The translations under genes and the position numbers were made by a program. From Pseudobdellovibrionaceae bacterium (GTDB taxonomy: Bacteria > Bdellovibrionota > Bdellovibrionia > Bdellovibrionales > Bdellovibrionaceae), in NCBI GenBank assembly GCA_021731025.1, contig JAKFYD010000009.1:1-44570 (forward strand): a stretch of 44,570 nucleotides of DNA, read 5' to 3'. Positions 41,712-44,570 of the stretch are shown here, in pieces (position 1 is the first letter of the stretch; every line of letters begins with the position of its first letter). The notes under the pieces were generated by a model, which was not told the DNA's origin, did no database searches, and was given only the letters and a program-made list of their open reading frames with translations.

Positions 41712-44384
41712 ATGGGCTTAAAACAATCAAAGTTGTTTTTGATTTTAACAGGATTTTTGTTTTTAATCGCTTGCACGAATGCAGTGCCAAAGCTTTCCGG
41801 ACTTAATTTGGATGGTCTATCTACCGACTCTCCTGATGCTATAGCTATTGTGAGTGGCAATACTTTTTCGAATACCCTTGTTAACTTTTCAAGCCAACAG
41901 ACGGTAACTCTTAAAAATCAAGCGACTAAGTCTCTCACTCTGAATTCATTGAGCTTTGCCGATGGAACTCATTTTAGTTTTGTGGGTGGCAGCTACCCGG
42001 GTTCAGGTGTCACTTCGGGCTGTGGGACAAGTCTCGCTGCGGGTGCAACTTGCAATCTCAAAATTAAGTTCGCGCCTCAAACGGCATCGATCCATTTAAC
42101 AACAAATATAAATGTTTCTTTTAGCGATGGGACAAAGACCACTGCGGGAACAATGGCCATCAGCGGAGTTGCATCGACGTCTTACGCAGTGACAGTTAGT
42201 GATGTCTACACGACCGGCAACACTTGGAATAAATATATTAAGAATGATGGCTCGAAATCTTATAACGCCACTGGCGCGACTTGTGCGGGCACCGAGACTG
42301 GCGATTACACTGTGGCCTGCGTTCATGCTGCTGAAATCAAAAAGGTCCAAGTCACTGCATTGACCGACATGTCTTGCTCAAACCTGACTATTACAGACAA
42401 CTTAGGTTTGTTCAATTGGACCTGTGACGATAGCGCTGCAAGCACCACAGGATTAATCATTTTTTACAGCACTTCCTTAAAAAGAGGAAAAGGCCTTCGG
42501 CATCTCATTCAAAGCAGTGGCAGCTCGGGAACTTGGTCACCCAATAACATTGAAGTTCGTGTTTCCAGCGGAGGCCAGTCGGGAACGCTCTACGCTTCAA
42601 GCACTGCGGGAGCTTGGTGGGCCAATTCTATTCAACAACTTCCTGACAACCTGGGCACTTCATCTTCGACTTTACTTTCTGATACCAGTCACCCCATCTA
42701 TGTTATTGGCACCGATCAAAGCACAGAGGGTGGTTACCAAATTGGCGCCGACGGAATCTCGATTGTCACTTTAGGATCAAATATTCTGTCACAAGTAGGA
42801 TCCACGTTGTCGCCGAATTGTAAAAATGATGGGGGATCAACTAATACTGGTTTAGATGTGCGTGCCGTATTTTGCAGCTATCAGAAAAAATTTTTATGGC
42901 TTGAAGTCAATGTTCATGGAGGCTACGGCACTGGCGGTGTCGCAAACTATGCAGGACCTGGAATTATTTTAAATGGGGCACTGCTCAGCCGCATCCAAGA
43001 TTCAAAATTATCTAATTTTAATGCCACAACATCTTACGCTGCGGTTCGCTTAATTGATTCTTCAAAAAATCTAATTAGAGATGTAGAAACTTACAATACG
43101 AATGCGGCTTTAAGCTTAGATAATTCTAGTACAAACCTTGTACAAACATTTAAAGCAGCAAAAATCGTCTACAGCGGAACAGCTTCTGGGATTTCACTGA
43201 ACTCTTCAAATTCCAATAAGCTCACAGATCTGCAAATATCAGGCATGACCACTGGCGGAGTCGCCAATGGAATTTATTCAAACTTCAGCGATGGAAATAT
43301 TTTCCAACGTATTTTAGTTTCTAATATAGATGCGCAATCAAATTTAGGCGTCGGCACAGGGATCGAACTAAGCGATGCAACGAACCATGTTGTTTCTCAA
43401 GTTACCGTTTCCGGGGTTGAAGGCACAGGAATCATGTTAGATGGTGTGATCAGTGTTAGCTCCAACTATTTGTCCCACATCAATTTAATTAACAACACCG
43501 ACTTTGGTTTACAACTGTGGGGAGGTTTGGTTTCAAATAACATCTTCCATTCTTTAGTGGGTGGAAATGGCGACGTTAATATTTCAATCTATGGTGCGGA
43601 CGCAAGCCCTAGCATCAATAACACTTTTTACAACACGGTAAGCACCAGCTCCTTAAATAGTGATGGATCGATCCAAATAGATAAGAATTACGAAGCGAAT
43701 TTCCATGGCTTTACTGTGACTCGAGCTAGCGGAGCTAACAGCTGTTCAGTCGGGATTGATGCAGTAACAACAAATTTAACTTCAGCTTGCCGAGGTACCG
43801 CGGAATCATCTGCGGGAATTTCGCTGAGTTCTTTTGTTGGCAAGGTCACTTCGGATGACAGTATGAATCCTATCGACACTTCGGGACTTTCGGCTCTTTC
43901 TTCCCTATCGAGTATTGCGAAATGGTTCGACTTCGCATTTGGCTTTCGTCTGTGGTCTCGAGATGGAAATATTTTTCCTGACAGCACCAATCAAGGCCCC
44001 TGTGATGCCACCTTCAGTTGCCGCATCTGGGATTTCCGCCTGAAAGCAGGAAGCGCTTTAGTTAATAATAGCTTCAGCTACTCGACAGCTAACCCTAATT
44101 TTACTTTTTCCGGCGGAACTTGCGGCGGTTCATTGGATGGAAGTGACATCTTTACAGTCGGCTCGCGCAATTTCCTTAAACACGCGATCGAAATTGAAGG
44201 CGACACTATCGGTAACGATAACGGTCTTTGCGAAAGTAACGAGTCTTGCGTCTATGCCCCTAACATCGGTGCTTACCAAGGCGAAGACGGTATTAATACG
44301 AGCAACTACTGCACAACAGAAGCAGCCAGCGTCAGTGTGACGAATGCTAAAATCTACAAATACACGACCACCAGTGTACCTTAG
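41712..44384 (+). CDS. Large beta-helix lipoprotein
   Basis: The 890-residue protein begins with a lipoprotein signal (MGLKQSKLFLILTGFLFLIAC, Cys21). Residues about 45-155 fit a choice-of-anchor D-like Ig domain (VTLKNQATKSLTLNSLSF, CGTSLAAGATCNLKIKFAPQ). From about 280 to 660 the sequence shows repeated short strands with Asn, Ser and Gly turns (NKLTDLQISGM, NIFQRILVSNI, NHVVSQVTVSGV), as in right-handed parallel beta-helices. Several Cys pairs occur near the C-terminus. It is likely to be a surface lipoprotein, perhaps for adhesion or polysaccharide binding; no catalytic residue pattern was seen. The 278 bases before it are gene-free. Confidence 0.82.
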   Translation: MGLKQSKLFLILTGFLFLIACTNAVPKLSGLNLDGLSTDSPDAIAIVSGNTFSNTLVNFSSQQTVTLKNQATKSLTLNSLSFADGTHFSFVGGSYPGSGVTSGCGTSLAAGATCNLKIKFAPQTASIHLTTNINVSFSDGTKTTAGTMAISGVASTSYAVTVSDVYTTGNTWNKYIKNDGSKSYNATGATCAGTETGDYTVACVHAAEIKKVQVTALTDMSCSNLTITDNLGLFNWTCDDSAASTTGLIIFYSTSLKRGKGLRHLIQSSGSSGTWSPNNIEVRVSSGGQSGTLYASSTAGAWWANSIQQLPDNLGTSSSTLLSDTSHPIYVIGTDQSTEGGYQIGADGISIVTLGSNILSQVGSTLSPNCKNDGGSTNTGLDVRAVFCSYQKKFLWLEVNVHGGYGTGGVANYAGPGIILNGALLSRIQDSKLSNFNATTSYAAVRLIDSSKNLIRDVETYNTNAALSLDNSSTNLVQTFKAAKIVYSGTASGISLNSSNSNKLTDLQISGMTTGGVANGIYSNFSDGNIFQRILVSNIDAQSNLGVGTGIELSDATNHVVSQVTVSGVEGTGIMLDGVISVSSNYLSHINLINNTDFGLQLWGGLVSNNIFHSLVGGNGDVNISIYGADASPSINNTFYNTVSTSSLNSDGSIQIDKNYEANFHGFTVTRASGANSCSVGIDAVTTNLTSACRGTAESSAGISLSSFVGKVTSDDSMNPIDTSGLSALSSLSSIAKWFDFAFGFRLWSRDGNIFPDSTNQGPCDATFSCRIWDFRLKAGSALVNNSFSYSTANPNFTFSGGTCGGSLDGSDIFTVGSRNFLKHAIEIEGDTIGNDNGLCESNESCVYAPNIGAYQGEDGINTSNYCTTEAASVSVTNAKIYKYTTTSVP

Positions 44385-44523
44385 TTGTGCTGGGATCTTT
44401 CTAAATTCAGTGGGAAAGATGTGGATAAGTAAGCTAGACCAACAATAAAAAAGCCCCGGACAACCGGCTGAAGTTCTGGTTTGATTTTTGTGCGACGAAA
44501 ACTCAAACAAAGGAGCTTCAGGC

Positions 44524-44570
44524 ATGGATGCCAAGGGCAACAATATTTACATTCCCTATGTTTTTCGATC
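44524..44570 (+). CDS. Start of an unidentified gene (cut by window edge)
   Basis: ATG 44524 is preceded by AAAGGAG (44510-44516) at a good distance and opens MDAKGNNIYIPYVFR before the window ends. Too little is left to name it. The stretch from 44385 to 44523 holds a GC-rich CCGG...CCGG dyad and no clear gene. Confidence 0.4.
   Translation, partial: MDAKGNNIYIPYVFR

Noticed and set aside
44130-44543. Minus-strand frame of 137 codons at the right end
   Set aside because: It is the antisense of the beta-helix lipoprotein's last part and has no ribosome site or recognisable domain.

Overview
The window looks like chromosome from a Bdellovibrio-like member of the Bdellovibrionota. This is an inference from style and content. 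The density of small secreted proteins and lipoproteins is high, with lipobox variants such as FNNC, a (AP)n-linked lectin-like exoprotein, a large beta-helix lipoprotein, a secreted HNH nuclease, a subtilase carrying a PilZ domain, and a degraded transposase of the GGGLR...GRGAR type. GC content is moderate, genes are tightly packed with ATGA/TAATG/TTGA overlaps, and several TTG or GTG starts are marked by good Shine-Dalgarno sites. No rRNA, tRNA, CRISPR array, integrase or phage module was seen.

Layout. Positions 1-126 are the right end of an IS5-family insertion sequence that has cut the 5' end off a secreted lectin-like gene (to 1990). Positions 2024-2408 are gene-poor, followed by a short lipoprotein and, on the minus strand, a Tat-exported flavin amine oxidase followed by folE (2560-4725). 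Then on plus come a split ABCC-type exporter pair (4875-8508) and mgtE with a coupled lipoprotein (8557-10367), closed by a strong terminator. Next are two small secreted proteins, an OYE-XRE operon and a divergent LysR regulator with a palindrome against its start codon (10421-13441). A metallopeptidase-DUF4105 fusion and a small partner precede a transmembrane subtilase with a cytoplasmic PilZ domain (13523-17641). Divergent to this is a DUF502 membrane protein coupled to a conserved uncharacterised gene.

Positions 19897-30800 are mostly household genes: M17 aminopeptidase, EEP-family phosphodiesterase, ApaG, a PEGA protein, a four-gene minus-strand run (FKBP isomerase, pdxH, pyroglutamyl peptidase, phospholipase D family protein), an EamA transporter, tatA, and a periplasmic protein-response regulator-histidine kinase operon. 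Positions 30858-37049 hold a Na+/H+ antiporter-like protein, the secreted HNH nuclease, an unknown protein with an HDLEH motif, and a zinc module: a ZrgA-like DUF2796 protein divergent from znuC-znuB-znuA. The right end holds a DUF4156 lipoprotein, an orphan PhnD-like binding lipoprotein, a frameshifted REP-associated-type transposase with a 15-bp inverted repeat, an ABC-F ATPase, a secreted unknown and an 890-residue beta-helix lipoprotein. A truncated gene start runs off the window.

The most unusual item is the subtilase-transmembrane-PilZ protein (15785-17641), which would place a possible c-di-GMP sensor in one chain with an extracytoplasmic protease. Next are the HExxH metallopeptidase-DUF4105 fusion (13523-15160), the apparent AUU start of the phospholipase D family gene (24615), and the IS-truncated lectin gene at the left edge.
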